The notes under the pieces: model-generated
Database searches by the model: none
The model's input: the letters and a program-made list of their open reading frames with translations, nothing else
What the model was told of the DNA's origin: nothing
Part shown: piece after piece, positions 6,551-13,553 of the stretch
How the letters are laid out: the number at the start of each line of letters is the position of its first letter
Position numbering within the stretch: the stretch's first letter is position 1
Program-made: the position numbers and the translations under genes
DNA from: Chloroflexota bacterium
GTDB taxonomy: Bacteria > Chloroflexota > Anaerolineae > Anaerolineales > Villigracilaceae
Reading direction: 5' to 3'
DNA: 16,879 nucleotides
Assembly: GCA_021823555.1 (NCBI GenBank)
Contig: JAKANW010000012.1
Location: 1 to 16,879, forward strand

Positions 6551-7975
6551 ATGAAAGATTGGGCTGGGAAACGCGTACTCATTCTCGGCGCAGCCCGGCA
6601 GGGACTGGCCCTGGCGCGTTGGCTGGCGCGGCGCGGTTCACGCGTGACCCTGTCTGACGCGCGCGGCGAAGAACAAATGTCCGCCGCCCGCGACTCCCTG
6701 GCCGACCTGTCCACCATTCAGTGGGCGCTCGGCGGGCATCCGCTTGAATTGCTCGATACCTGTGACCTGCTGTGCCTGTCTGGAGGTGTGCCGCTGACCC
6801 TGCCCATCGTGGCAGAGGCCATGAAGCGCGGCATCCCATTTTCCAACGATACCCAGATCTTTATGGAAGCCGCACCCTGCAAGACCATCGGCATCACCGG
6901 CTCGGCAGGCAAGACCACGACCACCACACTCGTAGGACAAATGGCAAAAGAGGCTTATTCCCAGACCGTAGACAGTGGACCGAAGACCGAACCATCTACT
7001 GTCCACCGTCCACCGTCCGCTTATGTCGGCGGCAACATCGGCGACCCGCTCATCAACTATGTGGACGACATGCAGCCGACTGACCTGGCCATCCTGGAGA
7101 TCTCATCCTTCCAACTGGAGCAGATGATCATCTCCCCCAACGTGGCTGCCATCCTGAACGTCACGCCCAACCACCTCGACCGTCACGGCAGCATGGAAGC
7201 CTACACCGCGGCCAAAGCGCGCATCCTGGATTTTCAGTCTGCAAACGATATGGCCATTCTCGGACGCGATGACCCCGGCGCATGGAAGCTGCGCCAGCGG
7301 GTCAAAGGAAAACTTTACACGTTCAGCCTGAAAGAAATGGATGAAGGTCTGAACGGCGCGTACTTTCACGATGGCCTGCTCAACCTGCGTGATGGCAATG
7401 CCTACCTGCCGCTTTTACTGCGGGAGAAGATCATGCTGCGCGGCGACCACAACGTGAGCAACGTCCTGGCCGCCTTCACCATCGGCCACGCCGCGGGGCT
7501 TCCGCTCGACGCCATGCTCTCGGCAGTGGAAGATTTCCAGGGCGTGCCGCACCGCCTGGAACTGGTACGGGAGCTGCGCGGCGTGCGCTGGTACAACGAC
7601 TCGATTGCCACCGCCCCCGAACGGACGATGGCTGCCATCCATTCCTTTGAGGAACCCATTGTGCTGCTGCTGGGCGGCCGCGACAAAGACCTGCCCTGGA
7701 ATGACCTGGCAGACCTCGTCCACGCCCGCGTGGAGCACGTGATCCTCTTCGGGGAGGCGGGAGCCAAAATCGAGGCCGCGTTCGGCCCAAAGTCCGGGAA
7801 GACGCGTACCCAAATCCGCTGCGAGACGTTACAGGAGGCCGTGGTCAAAGCCGCCGAGGTGGCCGAGTCCGGCAGCGTTGTCCTGCTTTCGCCGGGCGGC
7901 ACCAGTTACGATGCCTTCAAGGATTTCGAAGAGCGAGGAGAAAGGTTTAGAGAATGGGTACAGGCGCTTTCGTAG
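6551..7975 (+). CDS. murD: UDP-N-acetylmuramoyl-L-alanine:D-glutamate ligase MurD
   Basis: MurD adds D-Glu to UDP-MurNAc-L-Ala with ATP. The 474 residues include an N-terminal Rossmann-like domain with LILGAARQGLALARWL, the P-loop GITGSAGKTTTTTL (114-127), VGGNIGDPL, EISSFQLE, TPNHLDRHGSMEAYTAAKARIL (with the Lys expected to be carbamylated), GDHNVSNVLAAF, NDSIATAPERT and LSPGGTSYDAFKDFEERGERF. The usual NDSKATN motif reads NDSIATAP, a variant seen in some lineages. Between the P-loop helix and VGGNIG an extra segment, residues about 138-156, is encoded by repeat-like DNA rich in GTGGAC and GTCCAC. The gene follows mraY by 2 bases and overlaps ftsW by 22 bases. Confidence 0.96.
   Translation: MKDWAGKRVLILGAARQGLALARWLARRGSRVTLSDARGEEQMSAARDSLADLSTIQWALGGHPLELLDTCDLLCLSGGVPLTLPIVAEAMKRGIPFSNDTQIFMEAAPCKTIGITGSAGKTTTTTLVGQMAKEAYSQTVDSGPKTEPSTVHRPPSAYVGGNIGDPLINYVDDMQPTDLAILEISSFQLEQMIISPNVAAILNVTPNHLDRHGSMEAYTAAKARILDFQSANDMAILGRDDPGAWKLRQRVKGKLYTFSLKEMDEGLNGAYFHDGLLNLRDGNAYLPLLLREKIMLRGDHNVSNVLAAFTIGHAAGLPLDAMLSAVEDFQGVPHRLELVRELRGVRWYNDSIATAPERTMAAIHSFEEPIVLLLGGRDKDLPWNDLADLVHARVEHVILFGEAGAKIEAAFGPKSGKTRTQIRCETLQEAVVKAAEVAESGSVVLLSPGGTSYDAFKDFEERGERFREWVQALS
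6962..7020. repeat. Repeat-like inverted element inside murD
   Basis: GACCGTAGACAGT (6964-6976) and ACTGTCCACCGTC (6998-7010) are inverted repeats matching at 11 of 13 positions. GTCCACC is tandemly repeated at 7001-7007 and 7008-7014 and partly again at 7015. The segment encodes Q138-S156 of MurD, ending in STVHRPPSA, a low-complexity stretch that interrupts otherwise conserved sequence. I recognise TVDGG/STVHRPPS-like peptides and GTGGACAGT-like DNA as recurring in Chloroflexota genomes, but no second copy is in this window. The boundaries are approximate. Confidence 0.6.
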
Positions 7976-9216
7976 CGAAAGAATCTTACGCGGCCGCGCG
8001 CACCGCGCCGGCCCGCAGTGTGGACCTGCCCTTGCTGGTCACGATCATCGCGCTGGTGATCTTCGGAGCGATGATGATGTTTTCAGCATCCTGGGATTTC
8101 TCGCTCAGCCAGTACGGTTCTCCCATGTACATGTTCGACCGCCAAATGCTCTGGCTGCTGTTGGGAGCGGTCATTGCGTTGGGTTTGGCATTCTTCGATT
8201 ATCATCACTGGCACAAGCTGGTCGTGCCTGCCATGCTGGGGACGATCCTGCTGCTGATCGGTGTGTTGTTGATCCACGAGGTGCGCTTTGGCGCCACGCG
8301 CGCTTACTTCGCCGGCTCGGTGCAGCCATCCGAACTGGCGAAACTGGTCACGATCATTTATCTGTCCGTCTGGCTGTATGCCAAGCGGGAGTTCCTGCAC
8401 GATATTCAACTTGGCCTGATTCCCCTGGGCGTCATCCTGGGAACCGTTGGCGGCCTGATCTACCAGCAGCCTGACCTGAGCGCGGCTGCCACAGTGTTCC
8501 TCATGGGCGGCCTGCTGTTCTTCCTCTCAGGCGTGGATTTGAAGCAGATCGGCATCCTGCTGGCAGTGGCCATCGTTGCAGCCGCTTTCATTACGCGGCT
8601 CAGTCCCACAGGCAACGAACGTGTCAAGGAGTATATCCTCGGCCTGCAAAACCCAACCCAGGCCTCCTACCACGTGCGCCGTTCGTTTGAAGCCATCGTG
8701 AACGGCAGTTGGTTTGGCGTCGGCATCGGTCAGTCGCAGTCCAAGCTCACCGGCCTGCCAGTACCGCCCACGGACAGTATCTTCGCGGTCATCGTCGAGG
8801 AGCTCGGCCTGTTCGGTTCGGTGGCGCTGATCGGTTTATATGCAATGCTCGTCTGGCGCGGACTGGTCATCGCCCGACGCGCTCCTGATATGCTCGGCAC
8901 GTTGCTCGCTTCCGGCCTGGTGATCTGGATCGGCCTGGAAGCGCTCGTTAACATGGCCGTGATGGTCGGCCTGTTACCCTTTGCAGGCAACGCCCTGCCC
9001 TTTGTCAGCGCAGGCGGATCGAACCTGGTTGCTTCCCTGGCAGCCATTGGAATTTTGATGAACATCTCCCGCCATCATGGCCAGGGCACGCAAGCAGCAG
9101 ATGAAGAATGGAGGTCTCACAGTGCGGTTACTGATTTGCGCGGGTGGAACCGGCGGCGGCGTTTATCCCGCTCTCGCCGTACACAGCGCGCTTACAGCCA
9201 GACGCCCGAACGTTGA
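7954..9216 (+). CDS. ftsW: Septal peptidoglycan glycosyltransferase FtsW (SEDS family)
   Basis: FtsW is the membrane polymerase that works with FtsI to make septal glycan from lipid II. The 420-residue sequence has about ten hydrophobic segments with the SEDS motifs QPSELAK (124-130), QQPDLSAA (171-178), GVGIGQSQSKLTGLP (255-269), PTDSIFAVIVEELG (272-285, with the conserved D274) and LPFVSAGGSNLVASLAAIGIL (348-368). Two places differ from the commonest form: GATRAYF replaces the GARRW-like loop, and PPTDS replaces HTDF. AAAGG (7941-7945) is 8 bases before the ATG, which lies inside the end of murD. The last 31 residues are encoded by DNA shared with murG in another frame and are very basic, so the true C-terminus deserves checking. 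Confidence 0.93.
   Translation: MGTGAFVAKESYAAARTAPARSVDLPLLVTIIALVIFGAMMMFSASWDFSLSQYGSPMYMFDRQMLWLLLGAVIALGLAFFDYHHWHKLVVPAMLGTILLLIGVLLIHEVRFGATRAYFAGSVQPSELAKLVTIIYLSVWLYAKREFLHDIQLGLIPLGVILGTVGGLIYQQPDLSAAATVFLMGGLLFFLSGVDLKQIGILLAVAIVAAAFITRLSPTGNERVKEYILGLQNPTQASYHVRRSFEAIVNGSWFGVGIGQSQSKLTGLPVPPTDSIFAVIVEELGLFGSVALIGLYAMLVWRGLVIARRAPDMLGTLLASGLVIWIGLEALVNMAVMVGLLPFAGNALPFVSAGGSNLVASLAAIGILMNISRHHGQGTQAADEEWRSHSAVTDLRGWNRRRRLSRSRRTQRAYSQTPER
9110..9115 (+). promoter_or_regulatory. Strong ribosome binding site that fixes the murG start
   Basis: GGAGGT lies 6 bases before the GTG at 9122-9124, inside the 3' end of ftsW. This perfect Shine-Dalgarno sequence selects GTG 9122, which places the start right at the conserved VRLLICAGGTGG N-terminus. 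It argues against the in-frame ATGs at 9077 and 9101, which have no comparable site and would add residues unlike MurG. Confidence 0.85.
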
Positions 9217-10219
9217 AACGCTTTGGGTCGGCGGTGAAGGCGGCATGGAAGAGGAACTGGTGAAACACGCCGGCATCCCATTCCAGAGCATTCCCGCCGC
9301 AGGCGTTCACGGTGTGGGCCTGCGCGTCCTGCCGGGCAACCTTGCCCGACTGGGCCGCGGCGTGCTGGCTTCAGGCCGCATCCTGCGAGAATTCAAGCCG
9401 GACGTGTTGTTTTTCACCGGCGGTTACGTGGCCGGGCCGATGGCTTTTGCCGGACGCGCCCTGCCCACTCTGCTCTATGTACCTGACATCGAACCGGGTT
9501 TGGCGATCAAAACCGTGGCCCGCTTTGCTGACCGCATAGCAGTCACGGCGGTTGACTCAAAGAAATACTTCCCGCCCCGGAAAAATGTGGTGGCGACAGG
9601 CTACCCGCTGCGCGCCGACCTTTCGGGCTGGTCCCGTCAAAAAGCGATTCAGCGCTTTGGACTCTCCGGCAAACTGCCCGTCCTGCTGGTGTTCGGCGGT
9701 AGCAAAGGCGCCCGCTCGATCAACCAGGCTGTAACGGCGAACCTGTCTGCCCTGTTGGAGATCGCAGAGGTCATCCACATCACCGGCGCGTTGGACTGGC
9801 CTTCCATCGAACCCACTGTGCAAGAGTTGTCTGCGACCCTGGCAAAACGCTATCACGTCATGCCGTATTTGCACGAGATGGGTGCGGCCCTGGCTGCAGC
9901 CGACCTGGTGCTCTCACGCGCTGGCGCCTCCAGCCTGGGCGAATTCCCCCTCTTTGGGCTGCCCGCCATCCTCGTCCCCTACCCGCACGCCTGGCGCTAC
10001 CAGAAAGTCAATGCGGATATGCTTGCCCGGAACGGCGCGGCCATTGCCCTCGAAGATCAATATCTGAAGGATAGGCTTTTATTGCTTGTGAAAGAATTAT
10101 TCGATAACCCCGCCAAACGCCAGGCCATGCGCGCTGCCATGCAGTCTCTGGCAAAACCAGAGGCTGCCGCCGCCATCGCCAGCCAGTTGATCGAACTGGC
10201 AGGAGAGACGCCGTTATGA
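9122..10219 (+). CDS. murG: Lipid II synthase MurG (GlcNAc transferase)
   Basis: MurG transfers GlcNAc from UDP-GlcNAc to lipid I on the inner face of the membrane, giving lipid II. The 365-residue GT-B protein starts VRLLICAGGTGGGVYPALAV and contains FTGGYVAGPMAFAGRALP, GGSKGARSIN (192-201), SRAGASSLGEFPLFGLPAILV (265-285) and PYPHAWRYQKVNAD (286-299). Start GTG 9122 is set by the GGAGGT at 9110-9115. The glycine loop normally reads GGTGGH; here position 13 is Gly. The usual HQ of the nucleotide-binding loop reads YQ, keeping the Gln. These changes may be lineage-specific. The first 95 bases overlap ftsW, and the end overlaps the next gene by 4 bases. Confidence 0.95.
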   Translation: MRLLICAGGTGGGVYPALAVHSALTARRPNVETLWVGGEGGMEEELVKHAGIPFQSIPAAGVHGVGLRVLPGNLARLGRGVLASGRILREFKPDVLFFTGGYVAGPMAFAGRALPTLLYVPDIEPGLAIKTVARFADRIAVTAVDSKKYFPPRKNVVATGYPLRADLSGWSRQKAIQRFGLSGKLPVLLVFGGSKGARSINQAVTANLSALLEIAEVIHITGALDWPSIEPTVQELSATLAKRYHVMPYLHEMGAALAAADLVLSRAGASSLGEFPLFGLPAILVPYPHAWRYQKVNADMLARNGAAIALEDQYLKDRLLLLVKELFDNPAKRQAMRAAMQSLAKPEAAAAIASQLIELAGETPL

Positions 10220-10743
10220 TGAGTATCGTTTACGTCTTCTGGATGTACATCATCGTCTTCGCCGTGATCGGCATGATGCGCGGCTGGGCCAAGGAATTGC
10301 TCGTGGCTTTCAGTGTGATTCTCGCTCTAGCGCTCAACCTTCTTTTGAAAGCCTACATTCCCATCGTGCGCGACCTTCCCAATGAAGGCACTTCGTTATT
10401 TTGGATACGCACACTGATCCTGATCTCGCTGGTCTACTTTGGTTATCAAACTGTTGCGGTCATCCCACGCCTGGCATCCAAGGCTACGCGCGAGCGTCTG
10501 CAGGACGCCCTGTTCGGGATCATCCTGGGCGGGCTGAATGGCTACCTGGTCATCGGGACCATCCTCTTTTATCTCGATCAGGCCCGTTATCCCTACCCAA
10601 ACGTTGTCAGCGCGCCAACCGGAGCATTATTGGATTCCATCAATACAATGATGGTCTACATGCCTCCCCACCTGCTCGGCGTGCCCGGAATTTACTTCGC
10701 TGTCATTCTTTGCTTCATTTTCGTCATTATCGTGTACATCTAG
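10216..10743 (+). CDS. CvpA-like integral membrane protein of unknown role
   Basis: The 175-residue protein has about five hydrophobic segments (roughly 4-20, 27-45, 63-83, 99-120 and 157-175). MRGWAKELLV at 21-30 and DALFGIILGGLNGYLVIGTIL at 97-117 resemble the two conserved parts of CvpA family proteins (glycine and arginine after the first segment, a glycine-rich segment later). CvpA proteins have been linked to colicin V export and envelope or division phenotypes, but their molecular role is not settled. The start ATG overlaps the murG stop by 4 bases, so it is coupled to murG, and murC follows after 23 bases. A second ATG lies at 10219. Its position between murG and murC suggests a cell envelope function, which is inference. 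Confidence 0.8.
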   Translation: MMSIVYVFWMYIIVFAVIGMMRGWAKELLVAFSVILALALNLLLKAYIPIVRDLPNEGTSLFWIRTLILISLVYFGYQTVAVIPRLASKATRERLQDALFGIILGGLNGYLVIGTILFYLDQARYPYPNVVSAPTGALLDSINTMMVYMPPHLLGVPGIYFAVILCFIFVIIVYI

Positions 10744-10766
10744 GCGGCTACACAGGATAAACCATT

Positions 10767-12146
10767 ATGACTCACGTTCATTTCATCGGCATTGGCGGCA
10801 GCGGACTCTCTGCCATTGCCCGCCTGCTCAAAGAGAGCGGGTACGAAGTCACAGGATCGGACAAGGTCCTGACCCAGTTTGCCGCCGATCTTCAGGCCTC
10901 AGGCTTGACTGTCTTCATCGGCCACCACCCGCGTAACGTGCAGGGCGTTGATTGGGTCGTACGTTCCTCCGCCATCCCGGATGATAACGTCGAGGTGCAG
11001 GCTGCATTGAAGGCTGGTATCCCGGTCTACAAACGGGCAGACTTCCTCGGTAAGTTGATGGATAACAAAACCGGCATCGCTGTAGCCGGCACGCACGGCA
11101 AGACCACCACCACCGCCATGATCGCCTGGATGCTTTCCGCGTTGGGGCGCGACCCATCCTTCATCGTGGGCGGTGTGATGAACAATTACGGCGTAAATGC
11201 CCGCGCTGGAAAAGGCAACGCCTTCGTGATCGAAGCCGACGAATATGACCGCATGTTCCTGGGCCTGAAACCGCATATCGAAATTATCACCAACCTGGAG
11301 CACGACCACCCGGATTGTTATCCCACTTTTGAAGATATATTCGCGGCGTTTGAAGAATTTATCAACCTCCTCCCGCCGGACGGCGTATTGATCGCTTCTG
11401 CAGAAGATGAAGGCTCCGCATCCCTGCTGCCGCGCGCCCGCAAGAGCGGCCGCCATGTCATATCCTACAGTGTCCAGGGTGAAATGACCATCAACAGCCC
11501 GCAATGGATGCAGGCCCGCAACCTGAAACCCAACGAGAAGGGCGGTTTCAGCTTCAACGTTGCCACCAATATCGCAGGCTTGCAGACTGCAAACGTGTCC
11601 CTGCAGGTACCTGGCGAACACAACGTGCGCAACGCCCTGGCCGCGCTCGCCGTAGCCGCCGTGATGAACCTGTCGCTTAGGAATGCCGCCATTGCGCTGG
11701 GCGAATTCAAAGGCACGGGCCGCCGCTTCCAGGTAGCGGGCGAGAAAAAGGGCATCACCATCATTGATGATTATGCCCACCACCCCACCGAGATCCGCGC
11801 CACCCTGTCCGCGGCGCGCACCCGTTATCCGGGCCGCAAGATCTGGGCGGTATGGCAGCCACACACTTACTCACGCACGCAAACCCTTTTCTTCGAGTTC
11901 ACGCGCGCTTTCGGTGAGGCGGACGAAGTGCTTGTAACCGAGATCTACGCCGCCCGCGAATCCAAGCAGGAATTCTCATCTGCTGAGGTGGTTGGCGCCA
12001 TGCCACACCCATCGGCGCACTTTACCGGTTCGCTCGAAGAAACCACCAAATATCTGCTCAAACATCTCCGCTCCGGCGACGTGGTGCTGGTGCTTTCCGC
12101 CGGGGATGCCGATCAGGTCAGCGCCAATCTGCTGGCCGGACTTTAG
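10767..12146 (+). CDS. murC: UDP-N-acetylmuramate:L-alanine ligase MurC
   Basis: MurC adds the first peptide residue, L-Ala, to UDP-MurNAc with ATP. The 459 residues show the N-terminal GIGGSGLSAIARLL (8-21), P-loop AGTHGKTTTTAM (107-118), EADEYDRMF (156-164), NLEHDHPDCY (176-185), PGEHNVRNALAALA, DDYAHHPTEIRATL, WQPHTYSRTQ and AGDAD. EADEYD is the form more often seen in the related tripeptide ligase Mpl, whereas many MurC have EADESD. The single copy in a dcw cluster, and the family-typical length, still favour MurC. AGGA at 10754-10757 lies 9 bases before the ATG. It is the last gene of the tightly packed block; a 74-base gap follows. Confidence 0.94.
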   Translation: MTHVHFIGIGGSGLSAIARLLKESGYEVTGSDKVLTQFAADLQASGLTVFIGHHPRNVQGVDWVVRSSAIPDDNVEVQAALKAGIPVYKRADFLGKLMDNKTGIAVAGTHGKTTTTAMIAWMLSALGRDPSFIVGGVMNNYGVNARAGKGNAFVIEADEYDRMFLGLKPHIEIITNLEHDHPDCYPTFEDIFAAFEEFINLLPPDGVLIASAEDEGSASLLPRARKSGRHVISYSVQGEMTINSPQWMQARNLKPNEKGGFSFNVATNIAGLQTANVSLQVPGEHNVRNALAALAVAAVMNLSLRNAAIALGEFKGTGRRFQVAGEKKGITIIDDYAHHPTEIRATLSAARTRYPGRKIWAVWQPHTYSRTQTLFFEFTRAFGEADEVLVTEIYAARESKQEFSSAEVVGAMPHPSAHFTGSLEETTKYLLKHLRSGDVVLVLSAGDADQVSANLLAGL

Positions 12147-12220
12147 TAGAGCGGACACTTGCACCGAATGCAAATACGGTGTCGCCATCTGCCCCACGCT
12201 GGAACAGAAAGAGATAAACG
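12147..12220 (+). other. Gap between murC and the small gene, containing a Cys-rich open frame
   Basis: The 74 bases after the murC stop have no promoter or terminator that I can see. In one frame the DNA reads ADTCTECKYGVAICPTLEQK and on to TGA at 12241-12243, overlapping the start of the small gene. The spacing C-x2-C-x6-C-P resembles a ferredoxin-type cluster with its third Cys replaced by Gly. The frame has ATG 12106 inside murC, but those codons look like a shadow of murC. It could be a small coupled gene, a remnant, or chance. Confidence 0.3.
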
Positions 12221-12454
12221 ATGAACCAATCGCAAAAGGATGAAACCACCCGCACGTATCAATCCGAGACCGCTTCGGCTTTGCTCAGCGCGAGCCTGGG
12301 CCTGCCGCCGTTAAAAATGGTTTTGGTCCACGCTGAGAACGACCGCGCCAACCGCACCCGCAAGCCGCTGCCCAAACGCCTGCCCAAAAGCAAGGCTGAG
12401 AGAGAACGCCAGGAAGCCATCATCCGCCTGATCGAAAGTTTGGAGAAGGAATAA
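12221..12454 (+). CDS. Small protein of unknown function
   Basis: This 77-residue open frame begins MNQSQKDETTRTYQSETASA and ends in a basic, then Glu-rich, helix-like tail (KRLPKSKAERERQEAIIRLIESLEKE). Codon use resembles its neighbours. No membrane segment, Cys cluster or known motif is visible. GAAAGAGA at 12207-12214 may act as a weak ribosome binding site. It lies between murC and murB, both in the same direction, so co-expression is likely. I do not recognise the family, and a real gene is probable but not certain. Confidence 0.55.
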   Translation: MNQSQKDETTRTYQSETASALLSASLGLPPLKMVLVHAENDRANRTRKPLPKRLPKSKAERERQEAIIRLIESLEKE

Positions 12455-12464
12455 AGAGTTGTAC

Positions 12465-12554
12465 GTCATTCTGAGCCGCGAGCCTTAAATGGCGAGTGCG
12501 GCGAAGCATCTCCCGACAGATGGAGATGCTCCGGCCTGATGGCCCCAGCATGAC
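12465..12554. repeat. Imperfect palindromic intergenic repeat before murB
   Basis: The outer arms GTCATTCTG (12465-12473) and CAGCATGAC (12546-12554) pair at 8 of 9 positions. The inner arms AGCATCTC (12505-12512) and GAGATGCT (12523-12530) are perfect over 8 bases around a 10-base loop. The whole can fold into a long hairpin. I recognise this GTCATTCTGAG...GAAGCATCTC...GAGATGCT...ATGAC pattern as a dispersed, non-coding repeat type found in many genomes, Chloroflexota among them. It fills most of the gap between the small gene and murB. It is not followed by a T run and seems to be read through by the operon. Confidence 0.7.
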
Positions 12555-12566
12555 ACACTGATAACC

Positions 12567-13487
12567 ATGCCCACCACCCTGCCCATCGACTCCCTGCGCA
12601 CCCGCTTTGGCGATGCCGTGCAAGAGAACGTCCCGCTTGCGCCGTATACATCCGCGCGCATCGGCGGCCCGGCCGACTTGATGATCACCGTCAAGTCGGC
12701 AGATGAGCTGGCTGAGGCGGTTACCTATTTGCGCAAGCTGGGATTGAAATTCATCCTGCTGGGCGGCGGCTCGAACGTGCTGGTCAGCGACCAGGGTGTG
12801 CGCGAGGTGGTGGTCTTGAACCGGGCCAAGGCAGTCCGTTTCGATAACGGCGACCAACCCAAAGTCTGGGCAGAAGCGGGCGTCACGTTCAGCCAGTTGG
12901 CAAAACGAGCCGCAGCCAAAGGGCTGTCCGGTCTCGAATGGGCTGCGACTGTCCCCGGTACGGTCGGCGGCGCGATCTACGGCAACGCCGGCGCATTCGA
13001 CGGCGATGTGGCGCATGATCTTATCCATGCGGACTTATTGACCGAGACTGGCAGGGAGACCTGGCCTGCCGAGAAGTTTGGTTATGGTTATCGCACGAGC
13101 ATATTGAAACGCGGTGAAGTAAAAGCCGTGGTTCTTGCTGGTGAGTTCAGGTTAAAAAACGCGACAAAAGAGTCAGCCTCTGCTAAAATCGAGCAATTCA
13201 GCGCACGCCGAAGGGCCACGCAGCCGCCCGGCGCCAGCATGGGTTCGATGTTCAAGAACCCCGAGGGCGATCATGCAGGCCGATTGATCGAAGCCGCGGG
13301 TTTGAAAGGAACGCGCATCGGCAACGCTGAGATCAGCACGCTGCACGGAAATTTTTTCATCAATCATGGCAAGACAAAGGCCAGCGATGTCCGCGCGCTG
13401 ATCGAATTGGCGCAGAAGACCGTCGCTGAAAAGTTCGGCGTTACGTTGGAACTGGAAATTGAGTTAGTTGGAGAATGGAATACTTGA
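12567..13487 (+). CDS. murB: UDP-N-acetylenolpyruvoylglucosamine reductase MurB (type II)
   Basis: MurB reduces UDP-GlcNAc-enolpyruvate to UDP-MurNAc with NADPH and FAD. The 306-residue protein has the FAD-binding LLGGGSNVLVSD (64-75), VPGTVGGAIYGNAGAFDGDV (129-148), GYGYRTSIL (172-180, with R176), GSMFKNP (226-232, catalytic-type Ser227), HAGRLIEAAGLKGTRIG (236-252) and the C-terminal LELEIE. Absence of the extra loop of the E. coli enzyme and the GSMFKNP form fit the type II MurB group. The ATG is 12 bases after the palindromic repeat, and no clear Shine-Dalgarno sequence precedes it. It makes the substrate for MurC. Confidence 0.95.
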   Translation: MPTTLPIDSLRTRFGDAVQENVPLAPYTSARIGGPADLMITVKSADELAEAVTYLRKLGLKFILLGGGSNVLVSDQGVREVVVLNRAKAVRFDNGDQPKVWAEAGVTFSQLAKRAAAKGLSGLEWAATVPGTVGGAIYGNAGAFDGDVAHDLIHADLLTETGRETWPAEKFGYGYRTSILKRGEVKAVVLAGEFRLKNATKESASAKIEQFSARRRATQPPGASMGSMFKNPEGDHAGRLIEAAGLKGTRIGNAEISTLHGNFFINHGKTKASDVRALIELAQKTVAEKFGVTLELEIELVGEWNT

Positions 13488-13492
13488 ACATG

Positions 13493-13540
13493 TTGCGTGT
13501 TACGTGTTCCGTTTGACGCAACACGCAAAACGCAAAACGA
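13493..13540. repeat. Inverted repeat and short tandem repeats before ddl
   Basis: TTGCGTGTT (13493-13501) and AACACGCAA (13520-13528) are perfect 9-base inverted repeats around an 18-base loop. The right arm continues into CGCAAAACGCAAAACG (13525-13540), in which CGCAAAA is repeated with 7-base spacing. The unit occupies most of the gap between murB and ddl. I recognise GCGTGTTACGTGTT/ACGCAACACGCAA-like DNA as a recurring intergenic element type in Chloroflexota. No T run makes it a convincing terminator. Confidence 0.6.
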
Positions 13541-13553
13541 ATCGCCTACACCA

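Noticed and set aside
9077..9121. ATG 9077 or 9101 as the start of murG
   Set aside because: GGAGGT at 9110-9115 is ideally placed for GTG 9122 only, and the conserved protein begins there.
10899..11864. Long minus-strand open frame opposite murC
   Set aside because: It is antisense to a fully conserved murC and codes for no recognisable motif; GC-rich third positions commonly open such frames.
12465..12554. Palindrome as a CRISPR repeat or transposon end
   Set aside because: There is one copy only, with no spacers, transposase gene or target-site duplication.
13497..13553. GTG 13497 as the start of ddl
   Set aside because: It would translate the intergenic repeat; family similarity begins after ATG 13554.
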